This document shows, piece by piece, positions 1 through 11,139 of a DNA stretch of 64,000 nt. Source of the stretch: Sipunculus nudus (taxonomy: Eukaryota > Annelida > Sipuncula > Golfingiida > Sipunculidae); contig CM049307.1 in the NCBI GenBank assembly GCA_026874595.1, positions 46,623,678 through 46,687,677 on the forward strand, in the 5' to 3' direction. Both the position numbers and the translations under genes were made by a program. Every line of letters begins with the position of its first letter. The stretch's first letter is position 1. Under the pieces are notes generated by a model. That model was not told the DNA's origin, did not search any database, and saw only the letters and a program-made list of their open reading frames with translations.

Positions 1-330
1 CCAAATCTCTTTTGAAACCTGAAGGTAGGTCATGGTGACTTATATCCTGCAAGCAACTGGCCAAAAATATGTTAATGAGCACCTAAACAGGCATGGCACC
101 AAACTTTACTGTTGGACCTAGAACCTTCTAATATGGCATCCAGGGAGGTCTTTGTTAGTCATTCGAATCCTGAATTTAGTTCACAGTGACCTATATATTC
201 TCTGAACTTTTAGCAGAAAACCTAATTTCGAGAACCTAAACGGGTCACAAATCTTAACTGTTGGATCTAGAAATGTCCTTTCATAATATTAAGGGATATC
301 ATTGTAATATCTCCTTTGACATCAAAAACA
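1..330 (+). repeat. Degenerate copies of the 340-bp core repeat
   Basis: Segments GTTGGACCTAGAACCTTCTA (112 onward), CATCCAGGGAGGTCTTTG, CTGAATTTAGTTCACAGTGA followed by CCTATAT, then GGGTCACAAATCTTAACTGT and TGGATCTAGAAAT (about 240-275) reproduce, in order, the blocks of the 340-bp monomers found at 41143-43010. At least two worn units are present and the array probably starts left of the window. Confidence 0.6.
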
Positions 331-429
331 AGATGACCAGAGATCACGCGCTTGCTGGAATTCAGACAAACAGTAATACCAAGGTCAAGGCCAGTGAGGG
401 CAGTGTGGCGAAAAATGATGTACAGCTTA

Positions 430-1045
430 TGTGGTTGTGATTGTTTTTGACAAAGATGTGAAGGGAAAACTCTGACCCAGAGTGGAAGACAGATAACTAT
501 AGATCATGTCATAAAGCAGACATAGAGAAAGAATATGAGCCATAGTTTGTGTAGATTGGACCAATATTGACAAATTTATCAGAGAAATAATATTTAATCG
601 TGTTTTGATGACGTTGACCTTGAACTTTGGCCTATTTAAAAAAATACACATACAACTTCCAGAAATCGTTACGATATACAATATGTGTAAGATACAAAGT
701 GATTCCTGCTAAACTGTGGCCTGCAGAATGCTAAATATCATACGCAAGAACCAGCAAGCAGGCAAAATTGAGGACAGGTGACAGACAGACATTCTGACAA
801 AGTGGCCCAAAGCTGAGACCAGTTGACCAGACTAAGTTATGAGGAAAATGACGAGGAAGAAAAAGCTCCAAAGTTTGTGAAGATAGGACCAATAATTTGA
901 CGTGTTTTGATGACCTTGACCTTAACATTTGACCTATATTGACCAAAAACAATAGGCTGTCAGGACTTTTGATTTTCAATCAACACTGTAAGTTTCAGAT
1001 CGATTGCTATAAAATTGTGGCCAGCAGAGTCCTGAAAAACACACA
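430..1045 (+). repeat. Two diverged tandem copies, period about 303 bp
   Basis: TTTTGATGACGTTGACCTTG near 604 recurs as TTTTGATGACCTTGACCTTA near 907. ATTCCTGCTAAACTGTGGCC near 702 recurs as ATTGCTATAAAATTGTGGCC near 1003, and TGTAGATTGGACCAATA recurs as GAAGATAGGACCAATAA. The two short minus-strand frames in this area are by-products. The family was not recognised. Confidence 0.6.
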
Positions 1046-2626
1046 AACAGACACGCGCAACTGACCAACATGCTTGCATATAAATCTTCGATTCCGGCAA
1101 GCAATAAGGTCAATGTGACCTATATTTTGTGAGCTGTGTGACACAACATGTTTCGAGTACCCTATTAGTCAGATGAACACAAGTTGTAGCAGTCTGACGT
1201 AGAAACATCTAACTAACCATCTTGGGAGTTCAAGTAAAATAGTCTTGCTGTTACCCATTTTCTGAGAACTATGGCCAAAAAAACCCGTGATTTTTGAGCA
1301 CTCTGGGAGTCATTATACCCGTTGTTCGAAGTTCCATAACAAATATCAGAGCGGCTGGAGATCAAAATCGGCATATTTCTACTGCAAATCAAAATAACAT
1401 TTTTTGCTGCTTCGGATGCGACCCCGATGCCTTGTGAACCAACCATTTTGCCGTATTATTCTTATTTTTCACGAAACGTCTCACCATAAATCTGTCATAT
1501 AACTGTTGCCCTCTAACGTATTAATTATTTGTCCCATATGTGGCGTATTTTCCTGTGTTCTTACTGTAATGCCTACGTTCAAATCTACTTCCATGACCAC
1601 TAGGTGTAATCAAAGTCAACTTGCATGACACCTTTAAAATAACGGATACGCGGGGTTTGTTCTGATTAGTATATATTAACTCCATCCGACTGGTCATAGC
1701 TTACCGGGAGACCTATAGTAAATCATACGCTTTGCGAAATCCCGTGAAGATCCTTTCAGAAAACTAGACATTCCACTTAAGACAATTAAGCTAACATTAT
1801 GAGTTTTCAGCTAAAAAATGCCGTATGCATCATGAATCAAAGAATTTTTGTATTACAAAGAATGTGTAAAATACATCTAGGTAGTTTTTTTTTCACTTTA
1901 CCTATCGTTAAGCACTAATTTGTGGTGATAAATTGAAAAAAAAAATCTCTGCTTTGTGTTCTCGACAAGTCAGCTCGAGCCAATAGCATCTGAGCAAAGG
2001 CCACGAAAATAATTGTTTCTGATCAGTGACGGTTTCAACACAGTCGCTTGAATCCTTATTTTAGGGGGAAATGGGAAGAAAGCGACAGAGCATATGACAG
2101 CCCTTTAGGTATACATGATATCTCCGAACGAAGTACTACGTATGGCATAACTATATACTCCTGTAGTACACAGTTTCGTCCATATCTCTATAAAAACACA
2201 ACCACAAATAGGGATTCAAGCGACTGGTTTCAAGCAAAGCGGTGGCAAAGTATTATAAGCGAGTTCTGAATTCATTTATAAACACAGTATTTAGCTAAAT
2301 TGCCTAGTCATCCGAATATATTCCTATTTGAGGCCCCAAGTTATCGGAGTACATGTGTTTCCCTCTCATAAACACCATGTTTGATTTTATACGATTTTTT
2401 CTTGGCAAGCAATGTTAGTTTTGGCGTTAATCCGACTCTTTAGTCGGCTATAACCATATATACTACGCCGCGTATATATATGCAGTTAAGCGAAAACTAG
2501 ACCAAGTTTGGGCTCGATTTTGAACGGGGGTATTTACAACGAAACAGCAGTAAGAAATGACCCTTCGACCTTTAGTCGGGACATGCGGGACAAATCAATA
2601 AAAGCTTAGTGAAATATTATACAGCG
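1046..2626. other. No gene recognised
   Basis: AT-rich noncoding sequence with only short open frames (such as 1213-1446 minus and 2048-2269 plus) that have no motif or splice context. A self-complementary TATATAC...GCGTATATA patch lies near 2455-2482. Nothing else is supported. Confidence 0.6.
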
Positions 2627-2719
2627 TGTAAAGTTTTTCTCGGCATGTGTCAATCATGGCATTCTTTCGGCTTCGCCTCGTGATTGCCATGTATGACACA
2701 CGCCTTCGAAAACCTTACA
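2627..2719. repeat. Imperfect 35-bp inverted repeat (hairpin)
   Basis: Arms 2627-2661 and 2685-2719 match as inverted repeats at about 27 of 35 positions (TGTAAAGTTTTT facing AAAACCTTACA, GTGTCA facing TGACAC, CATGGCA facing TGCCATG). The loop is TTCTTTCGGCTTCGCCTCG-like. It is noncoding; it could be a fold-back element or the end of a larger one. Confidence 0.6.
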
Positions 2720-3003
2720 TGATGCATGAACTGATAACATTTTACTGGGCTATTACCAACACGGACGCTGGATGCTGAAAGAATTTAGAGTTGCAATATC
2801 AGTTCTAAATGTGACAGACACAATATTAAATAACAGTTTTACTGTGTATGAAACTACATAGTACCAATTCATGTAAACTTAAAACTTACCATCAGATATA
2901 TGCCCGCCCATTCTCGAGATATTAATATAACCTGCTTTAACTAGATTATGTTTTAGTTTACTTAAAGTAGTTCCCTCGATAGTATATCTGAGCACCCTAA
3001 TAT

Positions 3004-3187
3004 TTATTTTGTGTACTGTGGATGAGCACCGAAATGTCCACACTGCATGCAACAAGCGATTGTCCTTGCCTTTCCGTTATTAACGAGATGTCTGGAAGAT
3101 CGGAATATATGGTTTTGATAGGATTTGCAACAACCAGCAAAACAATGTTGAGTTAACAAAATGTTACAACCCAAACCTGTAACTAAC
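3004..3187 (-). CDS. Weak candidate terminal exon, Cys-rich (minus strand)
   Basis: On the minus strand an acceptor-like aatcaatttcag is followed by a 60-codon open frame ending in TAA: LVTGLGCNILL, then a Cys/His-rich stretch (HCFAGCCKSYQNH ... IACCMQCGHFGAHPQYTK). Its incoming phase fits the outgoing phase of 6440-6583. An AATAAA overlaps the stop region. I do not recognise the protein. The frame may be chance, as no homologous family or codon statistics could be tested. Confidence 0.2.
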
Positions 3188-3189
3188 CT

Positions 3190-5028
3190 GAAATTGATTA
3201 AATATATTCGCACAGACTTGGCTTTAGGAATTACCCTTGGATATGGCTTATCTTGCTGAGATCTCAGTCACACAAAATCGGCAAAAGACAATATGAAACT
3301 CTAAACAGGTATATTAACATACAGTAAATTGAATATGAGCACAAAAATATAAACTTATCCAGGCGCTTAGACTGACTTATAGCCGCAGATAAGTATACTT
3401 CAGTCATAGTTATAAATAAAAAAATATTTTATTGCAAGTACCACAGGGTCCATAGTTAATATGACAGATGATAAAGCCCAGATTAATTATCTGAGCACAC
3501 CATCCAGGGGATAGTATATGATATGCGCAATGATAGTCGGAAGCATTTTATGTCACAACTGATGAGAAAGCGACACTCTTACGACCGATGATGAAAATAC
3601 AGCTGTAAAATATCTATTTAGAATATCAAAGTTAAAACTGACTTTCTTTGTAGTCACTAGCGTGTCTTATTATGCATGATACCTCCTCACATATACAGCT
3701 CTGACATGATTTAAAAATTCACGGATGTTCATGAAACCATCTCCATTTTTCCACAGCGAACATGAATTCGTATCCCTTGATCCCTTGACCAACACCTGAA
3801 GATCGGTGAACCCGTGATACAGTACTGTTGATGCTATAGATAACTAACACATTTACTGAATTTAATTCATAGACATTTATCAGAACAAGCCTTTTAAAAA
3901 AAATTCAAAACCACTTCGACCTAAAGAGTGACCCTGACAAAGTGTTTTTTATCGCCACCTTTAATTGTCGCGATTTGTATTGTTAAGATTTCTTTATTAT
4001 GTTTTCATGGATTATTGCACATTAGAATGCCCTATAGCTGTTACCAGTACCGTTGATGTCAGACTTTTCTAATTGGTTTACGGACTATCAGAAGGCCTTC
4101 GAGCATGTAAATGCGGACCCTCCCGATTCTCATGTCAAAACATCCTGCACAGCGGGATTCTGAACAAAAAACTGTGTTCAAAGTGGGTCAAAATGATGTT
4201 CAAACATCAATAAATGTCTATTGCTATTTGATATTTCTAGAAAAATACTAGGTTCTCACTTCAGAAAAGTCTTTAAGGATTGGCTTTTCATGCTTTTAGG
4301 GCTGGATTTAAATTCAGTTATTATTTCTCATCGGGCTGTAATTTGGATAGATAAAAACAACATGTATCAATTAAAAGTTTACAATTCCCTTGAACCATCA
4401 AATTTGATAATTTGTCGCCAAATAATATATTCCTAATTAATAATATCGACTAAAGTTATCAGTAATAACCGGGAACGACGTTTACTTTTAGTAATGTTAG
4501 CGATACCCGTCATGGGGTTTGTATGCTCGATAAGTGCACATAATATATTTAGTCTGCAAACATAATAAACACACCAAGCTTCAGGACACCTAAGGAAATC
4601 ACAGTCAAGAAACTATTTCTTTTGATGTAACTTGGCAGTCTCAAAATTAAGAGTGAAATGTGTTAAAATTGTCAAGTGTTCATGAAATAATAAAACCAAT
4701 CATGACCAATAAATAAACACGGTTTCAGAACCCTAGATGAAACGAAACTCGGAAACTGACACGATTGCCGTAATTTGACGGTCTAAAAAATACCATACTT
4801 CAGGAACTGATAAAACTGTCCATGGTCATTCAGCTAAGCAAAAATTATGGCATTTCATGCATTTATTATTGAGATACTGGGTGTTTTATCAAATTGTTAA
4901 TTATTCTGGGGTGCACAAACAAGCCCCATAGCTCGGAGGATAAAGATCACAGTGACAATTTTCTGGTTCAAGGAGACTTATTTTATTGACCTCTCTTGAT
5001 GTTCAGTAAAAAATTGTATAGGTCTAGC
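3190..5028. other. No gene recognised
   Basis: AT-rich sequence. The short frame at 4221-4436 has no domain or splice context. No repeat family was recognised. Confidence 0.6.
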
Positions 5029-5118
5029 GACTTGTGCCCTGCTAAGGGCCCTCCGAACGACGAACAAAGCACCGTTGTTATATACATCAGTTGACTTATA
5101 GTCAGCTGAGCTAAAAGA
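5029..5118 (-). repeat. Truncated minus-strand head of the hairpin-headed family
   Basis: Read on the minus strand it begins TTTTAGCTCAGCTGACTATA followed by AGTCAACTGATGTATA, matching the head at 7698 and 55054 for its first 35 bases and then diverging. It is the only minus-oriented trace of this family that I found. Confidence 0.45.
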
Positions 5119-5224
5119 ATATGTCACTGTCAAATTTGGGCAAATTTCAAGGTAATGATTTTACAAACATGGTGTATATTTTAACCATACCCCTCTATAT
5201 AGTTTTAACAATAATCATGTAAAG

Positions 5225-5889
5225 CAGTGGCGGATTCAGAGCCCCCCCCCCCCCCCCCCCGAGCTGAAACATCTCTCATTTTTTCTGTCTTTTTCCATTT
5301 ACATGTATTCGTAATTAATTTCCATTTTCAGATTTCTTTTCTATTCCCAAGCAGTTAGATAATTAAATTATCCACATTTTATTACTTTCAGTTTATAAGT
5401 TGAGGATATTTATGAACAGCTTTGTGATTTATTCCATGTTAAGATAGTATCCAAATGTTTCTGTAACGAGGGAAGGAGTTGCCGTCATTACAACGTGCTG
5501 TGTCATAACACCGAGGAACCCCCCAAATTGCATTCGCCTGTATGTGAGGCACGACCTTCCCGTTAGCTTAAAGAGCTCAGCCAGGGTTTGGGTCGACCGT
5601 GAACAATTTGACATATCTTCGTTAATATACTCCCACCCCGTAAAGTACAATTATACAGTGTGCAAAATTATTTGAGAGAATATTAGTTAAGGAACAGAAA
5701 ATCCTCATATTTTATGTGACAGGTGCCTCACATTGTCCTCTTTACACTGCATATTTAAACTTTACCAATGTGTGTGTGTATAATTTACAAAATAAAATTT
5801 CAAGAACTTAGTTTTAACAATACAAATCATCCACCAACCCAATATTAGCGCCCCCCCCCCCTTTTCTCGAATTTCTGGATCCGCCGCTG
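5225..5889. mobile_element. Non-autonomous transposon with CAGTGGCGGAT inverted ends and poly-C
   Basis: The left end CAGTGGCGGATTCAGA at 5225 faces TCTGGATCCGCCGCTG at 5874-5889, imperfect inverted repeats with two mismatches. A run of 19 C (5242-5260) follows the left end and about 11 C (5851 onward) precede the right end. The 665-bp body holds one short minus-strand frame (5429-5650) that matches no transposase I know. The CAG start recalls hAT-type ends, but no 8-bp target duplication was found, so the superfamily is left open. Confidence 0.6.
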
Positions 5890-6439
5890 TCAAGTGAGTA
5901 AATAGAGTTCCAGCTGTTCTGACAAATTACATGTTCTGGTCCATAACTTCTTCAATCTATGTAATATAGACCTAATTTCTGACATGTAATTTGGAAATAT
6001 ATAGAGGGATATTTATAGCAAATTTATGCTGATATCAGCAAAGGTTTTCAAATCAGATTTGAAATCAGTACTTTTCAATTGAAAATGGAATTTTTTCCTT
6101 AATTTTCCAAAGAAAAACAGTTGCGGGTTTAATAGGGAACTTGGGACATTTAACAGTAAATCAGATTTCTGATTCGTAGGTCAAACGGTTTCAAAACGTG
6201 CCCGTCTAACGGACACGATAACTGTAATTATCATGCTAAAAAAGTGAAACATGCATCAACATGTAAAAAATATAGTTGGTGCCACTAGTCTCAGACCACC
6301 AATAAACCTTTCCAAGATGAGGATACATAACGAATGTCATATAAAACCATGCATTTATTATTAAAGTCTCCGTTAAAGTTGTTACCAGTTGCACTGAAAT
6401 TTAACTGAAATATTTTGAACATCGGAAGTAGTGACTTAC

Positions 6440-6583
6440 TTGATTCTGTCATTAGAAATGTGTTCTTTGAAGTTGATGGTTTTGAAGTTGAGGTTCAAGG
6501 CGTAACAGCCTTGCTGGAAGTTGAAGGGGTCTTCAGTGCTTTGCCAACTGGCCTTTAATGGGTTGATGCATTGCTGCCCATTC
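6440..6583 (-). CDS. Weak candidate exon (minus strand)
   Basis: Between acceptor gattttgcag and a strong donor ATCAA followed by gtaagt lies a 144-nt frame reading NGQQCINPLKASWQSTEDPF then NFQQGCYALNLNFKTINFKE. Phase 2 at the donor fits the minus-strand frame at 3004-3187. No family was recognised. The plus strand is also open here, which weakens the case. Confidence 0.22.
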
Positions 6584-6943
6584 CTGCAAAATCAGCTCTT
6601 GACCTATTGAGGCTTCATGAAGAACAGTCACTTGACTTGGTTCGTGATTATCGGTTCCTAGACCTGCAAGGGGCCTTGGCCGACGGTCAATTGACCTCTT
6701 GGTAGACCTTGACCTTCTTGGTGACGTTGGCCAACGGTCCCTTGATCTTCTGGGGAACCTTGCCCCATGGTCTCTCGATTAGCTGGGGGGCCTACTCGGG
6801 GACATTGGTGACCGGTCCCTTGACGTAATTGGAGACAGCGGTGACCGGTCCCGGGACCATCTTGGGGTCCTTGGCCAAGGGTCCCTTGATCTTCTTGGTA
6901 TAAAGATCCTGATTTGAGACCGATCACTAGATGGTGAACGACT
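6536..6943 (-). pseudogene. RS/RD-rich minus-strand reading frame with an internal stop
   Basis: On the minus strand 54 codons (6782-6943) read SRSPSSDRSQIRIFIPRRSR then DPWPRTPRWSRDRSPLSP and RDRSPMSP. A TAA follows (6779-6781), then 81 more open codons starting SRDHGARFPRRSRDRWPTSP and RRSRSTKRSIDRRPRP, to a TGA at 6533-6535. The composition resembles RS domains of splicing-related proteins. The DNA is a 33-36-bp tandem repeat, which alone can keep several frames open: the neighbouring minus-strand frame is open for 105 codons with an 11-residue period. It may be a broken exon, or a noncoding minisatellite. Confidence 0.3.
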
Positions 6944-6964
6944 CCTTGCAAATATTTATTTCCT

Positions 6965-7697
6965 CTGAAATACAAAAGATTTTTCTTTCTCTAAATAGAC
7001 AATAGACATTAATGGAAACTTTGAGTAATTAATTCCCCTTGCCGACAAACTGTTATCCAGGTTAGTGTTTTGTATGCCTGGAACTGTATCCATACCGATT
7101 GTACTCACACAATTGTGATAAAAAGTTATCATTACTTGATCCAAAATGCAGGTTACATAATATATTAAACATGTATGGGTAATCCTATAAACATCACAAT
7201 TAAAAATGAGCCACTCATATACTCATCAATATTATTTTGTACTAATTTAGAGTATATTTGTAAAACTCAATTATAAGCACGGGTTCAGGTCAATCTTTTG
7301 TTAAGACTTGAAAATATCCCGGTGACCAAAAACTCAAAGTTTACTTGGCCTAAACTCTAAATTTACCAAGGCTCTAAACAAAAGAAGTTTACTGTAACCA
7401 TTGATAATTACCTAACTGATCTTTTGGGGTGGCTCAGGCATGAAAATATCTACTGAATAAGAAAGGACTTTCATTATTTTTCATGGCAAGAATAACCAGT
7501 CAATTACAAAGAAATTAATGAACTTGCATAAAGAAATATAGAATTTTCTTTGAATTTTTTTATGAATATGTTACAAGTTTTTGATCAACTAATATTGATG
7601 CATTATCAGTTGTGCATATAAGCAATTTTGATGAGATGTATTCAATCACAGAAGATAAGGCATATTATTTTTGTTTCCAGTTACACAAAGGGTAAGG
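6965..7697. other. No gene recognised
   Basis: AT-rich sequence between the RS-like repeat and the element at 7698. The short minus frame at 6956-7144 lacks any motif. Nothing supported. Confidence 0.6.
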
Positions 7698-9586
7698 TTT
7701 TTAGCTCAGCTGACTATAAGTCATCTGAGCTATAGTCGTGGTCCATTGTCCGTCGTCCGTCCGTCTGTCCGTCCGTCCGTCCGTCCGTCCGTAGATGTGG
7801 CACGTTTTGAAACCGTAAGACCTAGGAATTCAAAATTCAGCATAATGTTAGATGTCCCCAAGATCTCCTACCAAGCTGAAAACTGGGTCTTTGTGACTTT
7901 ATTCCTTTGAGAAATTAAGGAAAAACCTCAATTTTTTATTAAAATCCTATTTTCACACTTCAGGACTGCCTAATATCAAAACCACTCATCTGTTTTTCCT
8001 CATATTTACCATAAATATTCCTCTATATAGTTCCTATGTACATGCAAGAAATTAAGTCTGTAAAGTATAAATTCTTTAAGTTATGGGCCCAAACATAATG
8101 GACTTTGTAAAAATCAGGAAAAATAATAACTCACTTAACATGAAAAATTTTGAAACTAGAGTCTATTTTCTCAAGTATATGACTATGTTTAATTAAGATT
8201 CAATTGTTTACCGAAAATTAGATCTGAATTTGTAAATTTTTTAAGTTATTAGCTTAAAAAAAATCAGTACCTTAACTTTTGCCCAACTTTGACCATGGCA
8301 CGTTTTTTTCCTGTAAGCACCATTTATTTAATTTTCACAGCATGTAAACATAAATATTTAGTTTGTCTAAATCTGAAATTTGAAAATAAAAGCTTGAAAA
8401 TTAAGCTAGTTATTGATTTTTTTTTCTGTAGTCACTTGCTTTGATTACAGATACAGGGTCCCACTCCAGGTCACTGGAAGTCAGCTATGCCAGGGTTTCT
8501 GATTTGTTACAGTCACTGGGGGAGATCCCCTGCTGTGACAGGTGTACAGTTATTCACATATCACCACCCCAATCAACCCCCCCCCCCCCGCAAACCCAAC
8601 CCACCATGTGTTATGCACTATTTGTTATTGTTTTCACTGTACCTCCTTAATTGTAATGCTGTTTCCACTCCGATATGCAAAAACTTTCCTTGAAAAAATA
8701 ATTCAAGGTGTAATCAAGAAGATGCAATGTTGTGTAATGTAGCATTTTTAAAGAAATCAATTTTTTTTAAATGATTTTAACAAATATAATTGAACCCATC
8801 AGTATGCTTAAATTATTATAAAATATGAAGCACATGGATAAATAAAGACACAATTAAAAATTGTGAAATCTAAATCAAGTATTATTTTTAGATACTTATT
8901 GTTTTGCAGATTTAAAAGATATATTTTTGTGGTAAAAAATAAATAAACGTTTGTATGCATGATGTGGTGTTATCTGACAAGATTGAGATTTATGATGATG
9001 CAGTTGAGAATTATGAATCAACTTTTATATTCAGATATATATGTTAAATTGGTAATGTATAGAAATATAAACTTAAATTAGAAAATAATTGATGTGATAA
9101 AAAGATGAGGATTTAATACAAACATTTGTTCATTATTTTCCTGCCTCAGCAGAATTTGAGATCAGGCTTTGTTTGCCCTGTTTTATGTTGTTTATTAGCT
9201 CTATTTCAACTGTAAACATTTCATTAAAAAAATACATATATATTTAGTAATATATATTATACAAAAAAATAGATCCAATTGAACAAATGTGTAAACTACT
9301 GAAATGTCAACAGTTAATCGAAAAAACAACTAATGATCATGGTAATAGTACAGATCATTTGTTCACAAACTGCTCACATGCTTTAGTTTTAACATTAGGA
9401 AACACATGGTCAGGTCACAAAATATTTTTTGCAACAATTTCTTGCTCATCAATACAAACCAATCATATAAACCAACCATGGCCTTTATTACCTCTTCCTC
9501 TTACACTTTATCTCCATTTGATATTATTTTAGATTTTTACCTTCAAGGTTAACGTCAGCTGAGAACAGTGACCCATAGGTCCCTTG
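7698..9586 (+). mobile_element. Hairpin-headed element, copy upstream of HID1
   Basis: The head TTTTAGCTCAGCTGACTATA then AGTCATCTGAGCTATAG forms a near-perfect hairpin and is followed by a pure GTCCGTCC stretch (7746-7792). Next come one core unit matching 55054-55790, unrelated sequence with a poly-C run near 8579, and a tail CAGCTGAGAACAGTGACCC followed by ATAGGTCCCTTG, ending at 9586. It is preceded and followed by T runs. Frames across the GTCCGTCC stretch (7671-7910) are not genes. Confidence 0.75.
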
Positions 9587-9780
9587 TTTTTTTTTTCTTT
9601 TATCGGTTTGCTCGAATTCCTTTGTTTCGCGTTTGGTGTCACAGCACTGGGGATGTGAAATCCAGGTTCGTTTCAGTCAGTCAAACAACAGGCAGACCTG
9701 ACATCAACACACTCAATGATGTTCCAAGACAGTTGTAAGATAACAAGAAATATATAATAAAAAACAAATGGGTTACTTAC

Positions 9781-10380
9781 AGATCTCTGGAAGCGGGAGG
9801 GGGGGGGGGGGGGTGTCATCAGCACAAATATCACAATAATCCCGCTGCCGTACTGAGTCCATTATCCGATCAAACTGACAAAATTCAAAATGCCCCAGAT
9901 CACGACTCCTCGCTTTCACGTGTCGTCAAGACGTTCTAGTGATCCCTAGCGTAATCCATGTGTACATGGAGCATAGTCAAATTCCAGCGTAATACGGATG
10001 GTCACAACACACAACTGTTTCTTACTGTGGTATAACTGTTAATCGTCCGTAAAACACAACTCACGTGCCGCACACCGAATGTTCTAGAAGAGCCCTGAAT
10101 CAAAGGCTCTCTCAGCTGCAGTCTACTGTAGCACTCCAGTTACCGGATACTTAACATACGCACTCTCTAGCGAAATTCAGCACTAGCACAGTTTCGCGTT
10201 AAGACAAAGTCCATTTGACTGTTCCTTGAAGCGCGAACCATCACAAGAATACCTGTCCTTTGGCAAACAATATCACTGTCTCTGAAATACTGTACAGTTC
10301 GAGTATCAACAAGGTGGCCTCCCTCAGACGTAGACTGTCAATAACCACTGACGTGATCGCCCATCTGAACACACAGAAGT
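9781..10380 (-). other. Possible noncoding first exon of a leftward gene
   Basis: The minus strand ends in CCAGAGATCT followed by gtaagtaac, a near-consensus splice donor at 9780/9781. Upstream (10412-10515) lies a minus-strand core-promoter arrangement. The stretch is clearly less AT-rich than its surroundings and contains two CACGTG E-boxes (about 9917 and 10062) and a poly-G run at 9799-9813. It has no long open frame, so it would be 5' UTR. Confidence 0.3.
10076..10090. promoter_or_regulatory. Perfect three-unit heat-shock element match
   Basis: CGAATGTTCTAGAAG contains GAA, TTC and GAA with two-base spacers, the exact nGAAnnTTCnnGAAn heat-shock-factor pattern. Under the promoter model below it lies about 300 bp inside the transcript, not upstream, so its role is uncertain. 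Confidence 0.45.
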
Positions 10381-10411
10381 TAGCAGACCGCTGAAGCACG
10401 CTAAGGTGACG

Positions 10412-10515
10412 CTATATACACTCACGTAGCGCTCCGCCTCTTCTCAAGATTACTTGGATTCACGCCTTATATGAGACTCCTGACGTCACAACTCCCGCTA
10501 GACTTCTCCGCCAAT
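10412..10515 (-). promoter_or_regulatory. Putative minus-strand core promoter (TATA, CRE, CCAAT)
   Basis: Read on the minus strand, an inverted CCAAT box (GATTGGCGG, core at 10511-10515) is followed about 25 bp later by a perfect CRE TGACGTCA (10481-10488), and about 65 bp further by TATATAG (10412-10418). Order and spacing fit a TATA promoter with a start near 10380, firing leftward, away from HID1. Confidence 0.35.
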
Positions 10516-11139
10516 CAGCACTTCCATCCACGATATCCGTTGTAAACACACATCAAACTTAACGCCGACACGCCCCCAGGGATGATTTCGTGGGAAAACT
10601 ACCTTAAACAAATTCACAGACAAGACGTCGCCTACCAGACACAGTTACTGTGGAGACCGTCATACAAGATCGGTTCTCATGAGTCTATGCTACATAGAAA
10701 TGAACATCAAAGGATGAAGGTGGCGCCAACTGATTGCTAAACTGCTTTGCAATTTACACCAAATGAAACGCGTTCATCCTAACTGGGTTTCTAACGTTAA
10801 TGGCTAGACATGATATTTCATAAGATTAATAAAACTTGAAAAACAATTATCGGGTCATACTCCCTATACCTAAATATATGAAGTCACAGTCCTCTGGAAG
10901 CAAGAATATAGGAACATGGGCTGGTGAAAGGGCACCTTGCATAAACAAATTACTTAGTATTTCCACGTATATATCATTATTATTTATTTATTTTTTTTTG
11001 TTTGGGGGGGGGGGGGGTTATCGGGTGGGCTGGTTGACAGCAAATAAATATTATTTGAGCTTATCAAGTCTCACACAGCTTGATGGTTCTGTGTTTTCTT
11101 CCTCCATACCAACTTGAAAAGTTTTTTCTCTCTCATGAT

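Noticed and set aside
7671-7910. Frames containing VRPSVRPSVRPS here and at 55041-55268
   Set aside because: They arise from the GTCCGTCC simple repeat in the head of the hairpin-headed elements.
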